Both the position numbers and the translations under genes were made by a program. Positions 50,227-59,298 of a DNA stretch of 64,000 nt are shown one piece after another. This DNA is from 66-474 sp044464225. GTDB taxonomy: Bacteria > Pseudomonadota > Gammaproteobacteria > Xanthomonadales > Rhodanobacteraceae. The DNA lies in contig JBIQLN010000001.1 of NCBI GenBank assembly GCA_044464225.1, positions 248,001 through 312,000 of the forward strand, read 5' to 3'. The notes under the pieces were generated by a model. It was not told the origin of the DNA, made no database searches, and saw nothing but the letters and a program-made list of their open reading frames with translations. Position 1 is the first letter of the stretch. The number at the start of each line of letters is the position of its first letter.

Positions 50227-51035
50227 CGGACGCATCTGCCCGGCCCTTCGTGGTCGTGCCCTGTCTCAACGAGGCACGCGCGATAAAGACACTGCTCGAT
50301 GGCGTGCTGGCACACTGCCGCGACGTCATCGTGATCGACGACGGTTCCACGGACGCCACTGCGGACATCGTCGCGCGCTTGCCGGTGACGTTGATCCGCC
50401 ATCCCGAGCGCCGCGGCAAGGGCGAAGCGTTGCGCGCCGGCTTTCGCGAAGCGTTGAAACGCGGCGCCAGCGGGGTGCTGACGATGGACGGCGATGGCCA
50501 GCACGATCCCGCCGACATTCCGCGCATCCTCTCCGCGGCGCGCCAGTTTCCCGGCGCAATGATCGTCGGCGCACGCATGCTGGAACGCCATCGCCAACCG
50601 AATGCGCGCAGGCGGGCCAACGATTTCGCCGACTGGGGCATCAGCTGGGCGTGCGGGCGGCCCGTCGCCGACACCCAGAGCGGCCAACGCTGGTATCCGC
50701 GCGCGGCTGTCGAACTGGTGGACCTGCCGGCGCAGGATTTCGTGTTCGAAGCGGCGATCCTGATCGCCGCGTCCCGCGAACTCGGCATGCCCGTCGTGTC
50801 GATTCCGATCAACTGCCGCTACGAACCCGGCGCGCGCCACAGCCATTTCCGACCGGTGCGTGATGTCGTGCGAATCACCTGCCATACCTTCTGGCAGGTG
50901 CTGCATTACGGTCATGTATTGCGGAGTTACCGCGCGTCGCACGCCAGCGCGCCACACGTGTACGATCCCGAACACCTGCTCGACACCGCGCCCCCTTCGC
51001 CGCTGGCGGGGGCCGGCAGCCCACCGGTGAAATGA
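50223..51035 (+). CDS. Family 2 glycosyltransferase (dolichyl-phosphate mannose synthase-like)
   Basis: 270 residues with a GT-A fold: VVVPCLNEARAIKTLL, VIDDGSTDATADIV, the DxD region in LTMDGDGQHDPADIP, and GQRWYPRAAVELVDL with DFVFEAAILIAA. No membrane segment is evident. I chose the TTG at 50223 because it overlaps the previous stop (TTGA) in the same way as its neighbours; the frame is open upstream only within the preceding gene. In aryl-polyene clusters such enzymes decorate the head group or a lipid anchor. The sugar donor is unknown. Confidence 0.85.
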   Translation: MTDASARPFVVVPCLNEARAIKTLLDGVLAHCRDVIVIDDGSTDATADIVARLPVTLIRHPERRGKGEALRAGFREALKRGASGVLTMDGDGQHDPADIPRILSAARQFPGAMIVGARMLERHRQPNARRRANDFADWGISWACGRPVADTQSGQRWYPRAAVELVDLPAQDFVFEAAILIAASRELGMPVVSIPINCRYEPGARHSHFRPVRDVVRITCHTFWQVLHYGHVLRSYRASHASAPHVYDPEHLLDTAPPSPLAGAGSPPVK

Positions 51036-52625
51036 ATGTCCGATGCGACGCCCGTGGATGTCCTGATCATCGGTGGCGGGCTCGCCGGACTTGCCCTCGC
51101 GTTGCAACTGCACGATCGCTGCCCCGCGCTTTCCATCCGGGTGCTGGAACGGCGCCGCCACCCGGTTCCCGCCGCCGCCTTCAAGGTAGGCGAGTCGACG
51201 GTGGAAATCGGCGCGCATTATTTCGCCGATACGCTGGGCTTGCGCGAACACCTCGATGCCGCGCACGTGCGGAAGTTCGGCTTCCGATTCTTCTTCAGCG
51301 ACGGCCGCGCGGAACTGGATCACTGCACCGAACTCGGCATCAGCCGTGTATTCCCCACCCCGACCTGGCAACTCGAACGCGGCACGTTCGAGAACTTCCT
51401 GGGCCGCGAAGTCGAACGTCGCGGCATTGAATTCGTGCAGGGCGCCTGCGTGCGCTCGATCGAAACCGGCACGCCGCATCTGGTGCACGCCGCGCAGGGC
51501 GACGACTTCCGCAGCCATCGCGCGCGCTGGCTGGTCGATGCCTCCGGCCGCGCCGGCCTGCTGCGCCGGCAGTTCGGCCTGGGCGACGACAACGGCCACC
51601 CCATCGGGGCGGCGTGGATGCGCATCGACGTGCGCCTGCACCTCGACCACTGGTGCGACAATCCGGCCTGGCGCGGACTGTGCGACCCGCAGGAACGCTG
51701 GCGATCCACCAACCACCTGTGCGGCCCGGGCTACTGGGTATGGATGATCCCGCTGGCATCGGGCGCGCATTCGGTCGGCATCGTCGCGGATTCGGCGATG
51801 CATCCCGTCGATTCATTCAACAGCTTCGACCGCGCGCTGGCCTGGATGCAGCATCACCAGCCGGCGCTGGCGCGGGAACTCGAAACGCACCGGGATGCAC
51901 TGCTGGATTTCGGATTCCTTCGCAACGTCTCGTACGGGTGCAGGCAAGTCTTCAGCACCGAACGCTGGGCCCTGACCGGCGAGGCCGCGATGTTCCTCGA
52001 CCCGTTCTATTCACCGGGCTCGGATTTCATCGCGATCGGCAATACCTATATCACGGAACTGGTCGCGCGCGACCTGGCGGGCCGCGCCGATGCGCGCGCC
52101 ACCCGCCATTTCCAGCAACTGTTTTTTTCATTCCAGCGCAACACGCTCAATCTCTATCGCGGGCAGTACGCGCTGTTCGGCAATCCCCGCGTGATGACCG
52201 CGAAGGTGCTGTGGGATTACGCCTACTACTGGGGCGTGCTGTGTCCGCTGGCGTTCGGCGACCGGCTCACCGACCTTGCGCTGTTCGGTGACCTGGCACC
52301 GCAATTGGTGGCGGCGGAGGATCTGAACCAGCGCGTGCAGGCGATGTTCCGCGACTGGCATGCACGCGGTCGTGCATGCACCACGCCATCGTGGATGGAC
52401 CAGCAGGAACTCGCCTGGTTCGCCGGACTCAACGCGCGCCTGCACGAGCGTCTCGACGACGCCGGCATCCGCGCGCGCCTGCGCGAAAACATCGAACTGC
52501 TGCACGCGCTGGCCGGCGCGCTGGCGGACGACGCCGCGCGCGATGCACCCGGGCCGGCGATCGAATCGCTTCGGCTCGCCGCCGGCGCACGCGCGCGGCC
52601 GGTGCTTTTCCGCGCGGCGGCCTGA
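51036..52625 (+). CDS. FAD-dependent halogenase-like enzyme (first of two)
   Basis: 529 residues. The FAD-binding motif GGGLAG is at 13-18, the halogenase-type GEST follows K50 at 51-55, and the WxWxIP motif of flavin-dependent halogenases is WVWMIP at 234-239. K80 (HVRKFGFRF) aligns by eye with the catalytic Lys of phenol/pyrrole halogenases. The C-terminal region (about 380-529) is a helical extension. Xanthomonadins are brominated aryl polyenes, so halogenation of the polyene head group or chain is the likely role. The ATG follows the GT2 stop directly. A monooxygenase role cannot be excluded. Confidence 0.78.
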   Translation: MSDATPVDVLIIGGGLAGLALALQLHDRCPALSIRVLERRRHPVPAAAFKVGESTVEIGAHYFADTLGLREHLDAAHVRKFGFRFFFSDGRAELDHCTELGISRVFPTPTWQLERGTFENFLGREVERRGIEFVQGACVRSIETGTPHLVHAAQGDDFRSHRARWLVDASGRAGLLRRQFGLGDDNGHPIGAAWMRIDVRLHLDHWCDNPAWRGLCDPQERWRSTNHLCGPGYWVWMIPLASGAHSVGIVADSAMHPVDSFNSFDRALAWMQHHQPALARELETHRDALLDFGFLRNVSYGCRQVFSTERWALTGEAAMFLDPFYSPGSDFIAIGNTYITELVARDLAGRADARATRHFQQLFFSFQRNTLNLYRGQYALFGNPRVMTAKVLWDYAYYWGVLCPLAFGDRLTDLALFGDLAPQLVAAEDLNQRVQAMFRDWHARGRACTTPSWMDQQELAWFAGLNARLHERLDDAGIRARLRENIELLHALAGALADDAARDAPGPAIESLRLAAGARARPVLFRAAA

Positions 52626-52644
52626 ACCGCCGCCGCGCCCCGAA

Positions 52645-53586
52645 TCAGCGGGCCAGTTCGAGCTTGTTGGACAGCACCCAGCCGATGTTGCCCAGCTCGT
52701 CCGACACCTTCCACCAGATGCCGACCTTGTCGCCGGTCGGGTAAAGCATCATGCCCGGCTTGAGGCTCCGCACGACCGACGAGTGCAGGTTTGCCTCCGA
52801 GTACAGCTTGGTGCCCTCGGTCAGCCGCACCGCCTGCTGCACGTTGTCCGCCTGGGCGTTGGGCGCATTCCGCTGCAGCTCCGCGACCATCTTGGTGTAC
52901 GCGTCCAGGTAGGCCATCGCAATCACCTGCCCGATCTCGGTGTTGGCGTACCCGCTGGCGCCCCCGGCCGCAAACGCGCCCCAGTACCCGCCACCGCCCC
53001 CCGACCAACCCACGTCGGTCTTGTCGGCATGGCCCTGCTCCAGCGCGACCTGCTCGGTGGAACGCACGTCGGTCAACGTCAGCACCACGTCGGCCGTCTT
53101 CTTCGAAAGGCTCACGCCGCCCAGCACCGCGCCTGCGCCGTGTCCGATCAGGCCGCCGAGGATGCCGCCGATGTTGGTGCGCCTGGCATTGCCGTTGCTG
53201 TTGGCGATGTCGGGCACCAGCACGTAATCCGCGGCCTTCATCTGGCCCTTGCCGATGTTCGAGCCCACGCGCATCTCGCCCTCGCCGGCCAGGTCGCGTT
53301 CGGCGCGCGCGGCGGCCAGGCCCTTGCCGCGATCGACCAGCGTGAAACAGCCCGATTGCGAAACGTACACCTTGATCAGCGCGGCCGGCGATTCGAGGTT
53401 CATCGACGTCCACCACGGATTGCCGTTCTGCGGTTCCTGCACCGCCAACGTGCCGATCCTGCTGCTGCAATGCGGCATCTGCGGCTGCGCGTTGGAAGCG
53501 GCAACACTCGTCGACGCGACGAACATGCCCCCTGCAATGGTCAGCATGCAAAGCAACGGCTTGGCGCTACGAACTTTGATCCCCAT
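52645..53586 (-). CDS. Exported CsgG-like protein with C-terminal SH3 domain
   Basis: 313 residues with a signal peptide (about 1-38, ending ASTSVAAS). A CsgG/curli-assembly-like domain follows (IKVYVSQSGCFTLVDRGKGL, then MKAADYVLVPDI, and a glycine-rich GGILGGLIGHGAGAVLGG segment that could insert in a membrane). A bacterial SH3-type domain is at about 250-310 (LYSEANLHSSVVRSLKPGMMLYPTGDKVGIWWKV). The RBS is strong (GGAGGGG). CsgG proteins form secretion pores; whether this one does is unknown. It converges on the halogenase gene and divides the two arms of the aryl-polyene set. A perfect CRP-type site lies 95-110 bp upstream. Confidence 0.75.
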   Translation of the reverse strand: MGIKVRSAKPLLCMLTIAGGMFVASTSVAASNAQPQMPHCSSRIGTLAVQEPQNGNPWWTSMNLESPAALIKVYVSQSGCFTLVDRGKGLAAARAERDLAGEGEMRVGSNIGKGQMKAADYVLVPDIANSNGNARRTNIGGILGGLIGHGAGAVLGGVSLSKKTADVVLTLTDVRSTEQVALEQGHADKTDVGWSGGGGGYWGAFAAGGASGYANTEIGQVIAMAYLDAYTKMVAELQRNAPNAQADNVQQAVRLTEGTKLYSEANLHSSVVRSLKPGMMLYPTGDKVGIWWKVSDELGNIGWVLSNKLELAR

Positions 53587-53680
53587 ACGGAAACCCCTCC
53601 CTCTCGGCCCCAGAAAAACGTGCTCGATGGCGGCCACCCGCAAGCGTCGGCGCATTCGGGTCCGGCCGTTCACCGCATTT

Positions 53681-53696
53681 TGTGATGGACATCACA
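53681..53696. promoter_or_regulatory. Perfect CRP/Clp palindrome upstream of the CsgG/SH3 gene
   Basis: TGTGAT-GGAC-ATCACA is a perfect inverted repeat and matches TGTGA-N6-TCACA at all 10 arm positions. It lies 95-110 bp before the CsgG/SH3 start and 155 bp after the ketoreductase stop. Clp of Xanthomonas, a CRP homologue, binds this consensus. The remaining 264-bp spacer (53587-53850) holds no gene. Confidence 0.65.
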
Positions 53697-53850
53697 CTTC
53701 CCTTGCGGCGTGTATACGCGCGCCGCGCCGAAGTGTCAATCGGGGTTTCGAGCTATCCGGAACGGCTGCAACATTGCTTCAGGCGGGGGCGGATGGCAGG
53801 GCATCGGGGAAACTGCCAATCGGCGGCCGGGTGCCGCGGGATTCAGTCCA

Positions 53851-54576
53851 TCAGGCCATGCCGCCATTGACGCCGATCACCTGCCCGTTCACGTAAGACG
53901 CTCCCTCGGAACACAGGAACGCCACCACCGCTGCGACCTCCGCGGGCGTGCCGGTGCGCGCGGCGGGAATCATTGCCTTCACTCGCTCCGGCGAAAACAG
54001 CGTCTCGGTGAGGCGTCCTTCGATGATGCCCGGCGCGACCACGTTGACGGTGATGTTGCGCGAAGCCATCTCGCGCGCCAGCGATTTCGCCGCGCCGTGC
54101 AACGCGGACTTGGCTGCGGCGTAATTGACTTGCCCGCGATTGCCCAGCGTCGCCGCCACCGACGAAACCGCCACGACGCGTCCGAAACGCGCACGCGCCA
54201 TCGGCAGCAACAACGGCTGCGCCGCATGAAAGAATCCATGCAGCGACACATCGATCACCCGACGCCACTGGTCCTCGCCCATCCCCGCCAGCGGAGCGTC
54301 GTCGTGGATGCCGGCGTTGTGCACCAGCGCCTGGATGGGTGCGACCTGCAACAGTGCTTCGACCGCGGCACGCGTGGCGGCAGCGTCGGTGAGATCGAAC
54401 GTCGCGACTTCCGCCGCGCCACCCGCTTCGCGAATGCCGGCCGCCACCGCCTCGGCACGCGCGCGGTTCGCATTCGCATGCACGATTACCCGCCAACCGT
54501 CCCGCGCCAGCGCGGTGCAGATCGCACCGCCGATGTCGCCGCTGCCGCCCGTGACCAGCACCCGCTTCGCGTTCAT
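53851..54576 (-). CDS. 3-oxoacyl-ACP reductase (FabG/ApeQ type)
   Basis: 241 residues of the short-chain dehydrogenase family: the cofactor motif TGGSGDIG near the N-terminus, the NAG motif (LVHNAGIHDD), and the catalytic Ser-Tyr-Lys in SSVAATLGNRGQVNYAAAKSAL. It would reduce the beta-keto group during polyene chain extension, as ApeQ does. The start ATG 54576 gives MNAKRVLVTG; an in-frame ATG at 54600 is also open but overlaps the upstream gene. The 13-bp gap to the ApeP-type dehydratase gene indicates an operon. It is the last gene of the left-reading block. Confidence 0.9.
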   Translation of the reverse strand: MNAKRVLVTGGSGDIGGAICTALARDGWRVIVHANANRARAEAVAAGIREAGGAAEVATFDLTDAAATRAAVEALLQVAPIQALVHNAGIHDDAPLAGMGEDQWRRVIDVSLHGFFHAAQPLLLPMARARFGRVVAVSSVAATLGNRGQVNYAAAKSALHGAAKSLAREMASRNITVNVVAPGIIEGRLTETLFSPERVKAMIPAARTGTPAEVAAVVAFLCSEGASYVNGQVIGVNGGMA

Positions 54577-54589
54577 GCCCGCGTTCCCT

Positions 54590-55033
54590 TCAATCTGCAT
54601 TCGAAACGGCGCGCAACATCACGGCCGCGCGGCCGGTCGCGAGCACGCTGCCCCGGTGCTCGACGCGAAACCCATATTGCAGGCTGTCCGCCATCGCGAT
54701 CAAGCATTCGACGTGGACCTGCAATCGGCCTTCGAGGTCGTCGATGCGTTCCACCTGCAGGCTGATCTCGCGCAGCGCGACCAGCAACCCCGGCCGGGCG
54801 GTGCCACCTTGGGCGCGCTCGCGCAGCGCGCCGTGCACCGCCATCGCCTGCGCCGCGTATTCGCACAGGTTCACGGCGTGCAGCATGCCACCGGCACGCA
54901 ACGGATTGTCCGGGCGCTGGTGCGAGGCGCTGCGCGCGTGCAGGCAGGTCGCGTCCCATTCGACCACTTCGTCCAGCAGGCACATCGTGCCCTTGTGCGG
55001 CACCAGGTGCGCCCATTCGACCTTCGGCAGCAT
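54590..55033 (-). CDS. Hotdog-fold 3-hydroxyacyl-ACP dehydratase (ApeP type)
   Basis: 147 residues. The N-terminal PHKGTMCLLDEVVEWD and the central helix region (GGMLHAVNLCEYAAQAMAVHGAL) match the ApeP/FabZ-like 'PF22817/3-hydroxylacyl-ACP dehydratase' type found in aryl-polyene clusters. It would form the trans double bonds that remain conjugated. The ATG 55033 lies 4 bp after the MMPL stop; an in-frame GTG at 55048 overlaps that gene. Both starts are plausible. Confidence 0.85.
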   Translation of the reverse strand: MLPKVEWAHLVPHKGTMCLLDEVVEWDATCLHARSASHQRPDNPLRAGGMLHAVNLCEYAAQAMAVHGALRERAQGGTARPGLLVALREISLQVERIDDLEGRLQVHVECLIAMADSLQYGFRVEHRGSVLATGRAAVMLRAVSNAD

Positions 55034-55037
55034 CGCG

Positions 55038-57365
55038 TCAGCTCTCACGCCGCAAATGATCTGCCGGGGCCATCAATACCGACAGGGTGAAATGGAACGC
55101 GACGCCCAGCGCCACCGTCAAACCGATCGCACGGAGCACCGGCACGCTCGACAACGCCAGCACCCCGAACACCAGCAGCGCGGAAGCGACGCACACGAGC
55201 GTTGCATGCAACGTGCGCAAGTCCTCGCGTTCGTCACCCGTACGGCGTTCAAAAAACAACGCGTAATGCAAACCGAGGCCTGCCGCCAGCGTCAGCGATA
55301 CCAGATGAAACAGCGACAGCGGAATCCCGCACCCACGCAGCACCACCAGCACCAGCAGCGTCGCCAACGTCATCGGACCCAGCACATGCAATGCACGTCG
55401 GAGGCTCCGCAATGCCAGCGTCACCGCTATGCACAACAGCAGCGCGGCGATACCCAATGCGATGAGGATGCGATGCCGGTACGCCATCACCAGCGATTCG
55501 GTGGAAGCCTTTAGATCCAGCAGGTGCACCGTACCACCCGTCGACCTCGCCAGAGCGTCGAACGCGGCCGGGTCGTTGACGCCACTCAGCGTACCCAATC
55601 CCACCCAGGCATCACCCTGCTGCACCAACATGGATTCCAGCCGCGCACCAAGGGGCGACCGTTCAAACTTTGCGGGGGTCAATGGCGGCAGCTTGCGCGC
55701 GGCCTCCACGTCCGCCACGAACGGGGCGAACACGCCCGCGCGGAACGGCAGCCCTTCCATTGCCTGTTGCAGCGCGGTCTGCAGTTGTGCCGTGTCGGGC
55801 AGTTTCGCCTGCCGCGCTTCCTGGGTGGCGACGCTCGGCAGGAACCGCGACGGCAACTCGAAACCATCCACCGCATGCTCCGCGACGAGTTGCCGCATCC
55901 GCGGCACGATCCGTTCGGACAGATCCAGCACGCCTTCGGCAGTTGCCGCGCGCAGCACCAGCAGGTAGCGCACGTCGGGCGCGCCGAGTTCCGTGCGCAG
56001 CCGCGCGTCGCGCTGCAATTCCGCTTTCGGAATGGGCGTCAGCGCAGACAAATCGTTCTGCCAGAACTTTCCCGGTGCAAACGCGACGGCGGACACGCCG
56101 GCGACGACTACCAGCCACGGCACCCACTGCGGGCGCGGCAGCTGCGCAAGGAAACCCCACGCCCGTGCCAACCCGGGCGTATCGGCCATGTCGCGACGCG
56201 CCGGGGGCGCGACCAGCGGCACCAGCCATCGTGTGCATGCGCCCGCAACGACCAGCCCGCCGATCGTGAACACGGCAAGTTGCTGCAAACCCGCGACCCC
56301 GGACGCGAAGAACGCCAGATAGGCAATGCACACCGACACGATCGCGGTCGCCAGCAGCGGCCACAATTCGCGCACGCACTGCGACGTCGCGACGCCGACG
56401 CGGCGATGGCTGAACACGCGCAGCGGATATTCCTGCGCCACCCCCAACAGCGTGAATCCGAACGCGACGGTGATGCCGTGGGCATGCCCGAAGATCAACG
56501 CCAGCAGCGCGAAACCGACCACCGCTCCCGATAACAGCGGCAATGCAGTCACGGCGATCGGCACCGCGCTTCGATACGCCAGCAGCAGCATCACGATGAA
56601 CCCGATCGTGGTGATCGCGCCGAATCGATCGGCCTCGGCACGCGTGTTGCGACTGGCCTCGACGCCGAACCAGCCCGGCCCGCTGATCACGAGTTTCGCC
56701 TGGTGCGCACCGGGCAACGACGCGAAGTGCTCCTGCAGCGATGCGATCGCCGCGGCCTGCGCGCCGGGATCGAAACCCGCGGCCTTCGTCTCCGCGACCA
56801 GCAGCGCCTCGCCACGATCCGAAAACCACACGCCATGGATCAGTCTGGGCTGGCGCGGCGGCGCCCACGATTGCGCCAGCTTCAGGGTTTCCAGCGTGGG
56901 ATCACGCTTCAGCCACGGCTCCAGCATCGATGCCGCCGGCGAACTCAGATCCTCGACGCGCTGCTGCAATTGTGCGTGCAGATACGCGGCATCGAAGCGG
57001 TGCGCATCCAGCGTGGAAGACAGCAGATACCGATACGGCAGCAGACCGGATGCGATCTCCGCCAGATCATTGCTGCCGTTGGCGACCTGCGCGAAGGCGG
57101 GATCGTGCGACAGCGCCTCCTGCAGTCCGCGCGAAAGTCCGGCCAGCCGCTCCTGCGACGCGCCCGAAATCGCCAGCAGCAGCAAACGCGATCCGGGGCC
57201 CCTGCCGATCTCGTCCAGCAGCAGTTTCTGATCAACGGTACGCGCCGGCGGCACGAAATCGCGAAGGTCCGAACTGATCTGCAGATGCCGCGCCACGCCC
57301 CATCCGAGCGCGGCGGCCAGCACCAGCCAAACGAACCAGACGGCAACCCGCGCGCCGCGCGTCAT
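55038..57365 (-). CDS. MMPL/RND-family exporter (ApeM type)
   Basis: 775 residues with an N-terminal membrane helix, a periplasmic domain (about 30-240), five helices (about 245-375), a second periplasmic domain (about 430-615) and a final helix bundle to the end: the duplicated RND/MMPL topology with about 12 helices. In aryl-polyene clusters this protein moves the lipid-linked product from the inner membrane. Its start overlaps the LolA-like stop by 4 bases, and its stop is 4 bp before the dehydratase ATG, so it lies in the core of the operon. Confidence 0.88.
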   Translation of the reverse strand: MTRGARVAVWFVWLVLAAALGWGVARHLQISSDLRDFVPPARTVDQKLLLDEIGRGPGSRLLLLAISGASQERLAGLSRGLQEALSHDPAFAQVANGSNDLAEIASGLLPYRYLLSSTLDAHRFDAAYLHAQLQQRVEDLSSPAASMLEPWLKRDPTLETLKLAQSWAPPRQPRLIHGVWFSDRGEALLVAETKAAGFDPGAQAAAIASLQEHFASLPGAHQAKLVISGPGWFGVEASRNTRAEADRFGAITTIGFIVMLLLAYRSAVPIAVTALPLLSGAVVGFALLALIFGHAHGITVAFGFTLLGVAQEYPLRVFSHRRVGVATSQCVRELWPLLATAIVSVCIAYLAFFASGVAGLQQLAVFTIGGLVVAGACTRWLVPLVAPPARRDMADTPGLARAWGFLAQLPRPQWVPWLVVVAGVSAVAFAPGKFWQNDLSALTPIPKAELQRDARLRTELGAPDVRYLLVLRAATAEGVLDLSERIVPRMRQLVAEHAVDGFELPSRFLPSVATQEARQAKLPDTAQLQTALQQAMEGLPFRAGVFAPFVADVEAARKLPPLTPAKFERSPLGARLESMLVQQGDAWVGLGTLSGVNDPAAFDALARSTGGTVHLLDLKASTESLVMAYRHRILIALGIAALLLCIAVTLALRSLRRALHVLGPMTLATLLVLVVLRGCGIPLSLFHLVSLTLAAGLGLHYALFFERRTGDEREDLRTLHATLVCVASALLVFGVLALSSVPVLRAIGLTVALGVAFHFTLSVLMAPADHLRRES

Positions 57366-58027
57366 TGGCCGTTGCGGCAGCGTGCGGCCAATGCGGACTG
57401 CAGCGGCGCCGCGCTGCGCAGTCCCGCCTCCGCCATCGCGCCGACCAGCGTGATGCTGCTGTCGCCGTTGACATCGGTTACGGTCAGGCAGCGCGGTTCA
57501 TGCTCGCGGCCGTCGATCACGATCGACGCAAGCTGGCCCTTGAGCTGGCCGGTGCGTGGCGCGAGCGTGACGACCCAATGCGCACTGCCACCCTGCGCGG
57601 ACAGCGAGAAATCCTGCTGCAGTGCGGAGATGTCGCCGCCGAGCAACGCGCGGAACCCGGCCAGCATCGCCCTGGCTTGCGGCGCGCGCGCGAGCGGCAT
57701 CCGGTGCACGTCGCCCCCGCCGCGCCGCACCGACAATTCGCCGTCGCCGATTTTCGCGGTTTCCTTGAACGGCTTTTCGATCTCGCGTTCCATCCGGTCG
57801 TCGCCCAGCCAGCGCAACGTACCCGACACCACCAGCGGGCGGTCCAGCACACCGCGATAGCTCACCTGCACGAACGGCGTCGACACCGGCGGGGTCTTGG
57901 CGATGCCCGACAACAGCGATCCGGCCAGGCCAGGTTCGGCGGCCGACGCACCGCCGGACGCGAAAAGCGCCAACCCGATCAGCGCGTCACGAAGAGTGCG
58001 CCTGCTGCAGGTTCGGCTGGATCGCAT
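57362..58027 (-). CDS. LolA-like periplasmic carrier (ApeL type)
   Basis: 221 residues with an N-terminal signal peptide (about 1-31, ending GGASAAE). The mature part is an outer-membrane lipoprotein carrier-like fold (FVQVSYRGVLDRPLVVSGTLRWLGDDRMEREI, then LSAQGGSAHWVVTLAPRTGQLKG). In aryl-polyene systems it would ferry the hydrophobic product across the periplasm with the MMPL exporter. The ATG at 58027 overlaps the acyltransferase end by 41 bp, a longer overlap than its neighbours have, but no shorter in-frame start preserves the signal peptide. Confidence 0.82.
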   Translation of the reverse strand: MRSSRTCSRRTLRDALIGLALFASGGASAAEPGLAGSLLSGIAKTPPVSTPFVQVSYRGVLDRPLVVSGTLRWLGDDRMEREIEKPFKETAKIGDGELSVRRGGGDVHRMPLARAPQARAMLAGFRALLGGDISALQQDFSLSAQGGSAHWVVTLAPRTGQLKGQLASIVIDGREHEPRCLTVTDVNGDSSITLVGAMAEAGLRSAAPLQSALAARCRNGQ

Positions 58028-58967
58028 GTTGCGCGGCGAGGGTCGTGGGCGGCTGCCAGAAATCATAGAAGTTGAACCAGTTGCAGGGCGCTTCGCGCAG
58101 GTGATGTTCCAGCCGCTCGGCGTAACGGCGGATGTACGCGTCGAGCGCGGCGTTGCGATCGGTGCGCGGCAATTCCACCTGTTCGGCCAGCGTTTCGAAG
58201 ACCAGATCGTAGCGGTTGCCGCCGCGATACATCCCGAGGCACAGCACCACCGGCACCTTGAGCAGGGCGGCAATCTGCCAAGGCGCCGCGGGAAATGCGG
58301 CATCCGCGCCGAGGAAGGGCACCTCGCGCATCAACTCGTGCGGGCGGCCGCGATCGCCGAGCAGGGTGATCATCGCCCCCTCGCGCGCGGCTTCGGAAAG
58401 CGCGAGCACGATGTCCATGCCCCCGCGCGCGGTATCGATGATGCTGTCCGACAATTCCGGCGCCAGCGCTTCCAGCAGCCTGGTCAGCGCCGGCGTCTTG
58501 CTCTTGTCCATCACCAGCTTGAGTTTGCAATCCGGGCGTCCCGCGGCAAGCACGCGCAGCACCTCGAAACTGCCCACGTGCGCGCCCAGCAGCATCACGC
58601 CCTTTCCACCACCCAGATGACGGTGGAGTTCCTCGACGCCGCGCGTGCTGACGCGGAAGCTGTCGATCCCGCGGGCCAGCAGGAACACGCGGTCGAGGAT
58701 CGTGGATGCGAAGGCATGGATCAGGCGCATCACCTGCCACGCGCTCCCCGGCTTGCCGGTGAGGCGACGGAAATAATCGCGCGAGGCGCGGCGTTCGGGG
58801 CCGCGCCGGAAATAGAAATACACCGTGATCGGGTACAGGATCAATCGCGCGAACGTGCGCCCGAAATGCAGCCCGATGAAACGGATCAGCCAGATCGCGA
58901 ACCAGCCGCCGGCCTCCGGTCGATCGAGCCAGTGCTCGCTCGTGCCCTGATACTGCTCTTCCATCAT
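57987..58967 (-). CDS. LpxL/HtrB-like lysophospholipid acyltransferase family protein
   Basis: 326 residues with an N-terminal membrane helix (about 20-45) and the HX4E active-site motif of LpxL-type acyltransferases (GAHVGSFEVLR). TLLGDRGRPHELM and the conserved FPAAPWQIAALLKVPVV follow. In aryl-polyene clusters it attaches the polyene chain to a lipid anchor. The start is uncertain: ATG 58967 has AGGGG 5 bases upstream; ATG 58985 is an alternative. It overlaps the LolA-like gene by 41 bp. Confidence 0.85.
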   Translation of the reverse strand: MMEEQYQGTSEHWLDRPEAGGWFAIWLIRFIGLHFGRTFARLILYPITVYFYFRRGPERRASRDYFRRLTGKPGSAWQVMRLIHAFASTILDRVFLLARGIDSFRVSTRGVEELHRHLGGGKGVMLLGAHVGSFEVLRVLAAGRPDCKLKLVMDKSKTPALTRLLEALAPELSDSIIDTARGGMDIVLALSEAAREGAMITLLGDRGRPHELMREVPFLGADAAFPAAPWQIAALLKVPVVLCLGMYRGGNRYDLVFETLAEQVELPRTDRNAALDAYIRRYAERLEHHLREAPCNWFNFYDFWQPPTTLAAQHAIQPNLQQAHSS

Positions 58968-58998
58968 GTCCCCTGTCCGATCCATTGCCGCCGCCCAA

Positions 58999-59298
58999 TC
59001 ATGCCGGCGCGCACTGCAGCGTGCCACGTGCCAAAGGCACCCCATCCATGCGCCGCACCGCGAAACGGATGCACCCGGCGTCGGCACGCAGTTCGATCAG
59101 CGCGTCCTCGTCCGGCAGCAACGGCTGCAGGAACTTCGCGTCCAGTTTTTCGATGCCGTCTCCGCGCCACACGCGCAAAGCCGCGGTCACGCGTTCCAGC
59201 ACCACCACGCCGGGAACGATCGGGTTGCCGGGGAAATGCCCCGCCAGGGCCGGATGCGAAGCATCGATCCGCAATGCAGTCTGGAATGAATCGTTCAT
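58999..59298 (-). CDS. Small hotdog dehydratase (ApeI/FabA-like)
   Basis: 99 residues with the FabA/FabZ-like active-site motif HFPGNPIVPGVV, with H21, and the rest of a compact hotdog fold (FLQPLLPDEDALIELRAD). It is shorter than FabZ (about 140 residues), as is typical of ApeI-type proteins. It would be the second dehydratase of the pathway besides the ApeP-type one. It overlaps the upstream membrane-protein gene by 4 bases. Confidence 0.85.
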   Translation of the reverse strand: MNDSFQTALRIDASHPALAGHFPGNPIVPGVVVLERVTAALRVWRGDGIEKLDAKFLQPLLPDEDALIELRADAGCIRFAVRRMDGVPLARGTLQCAPA

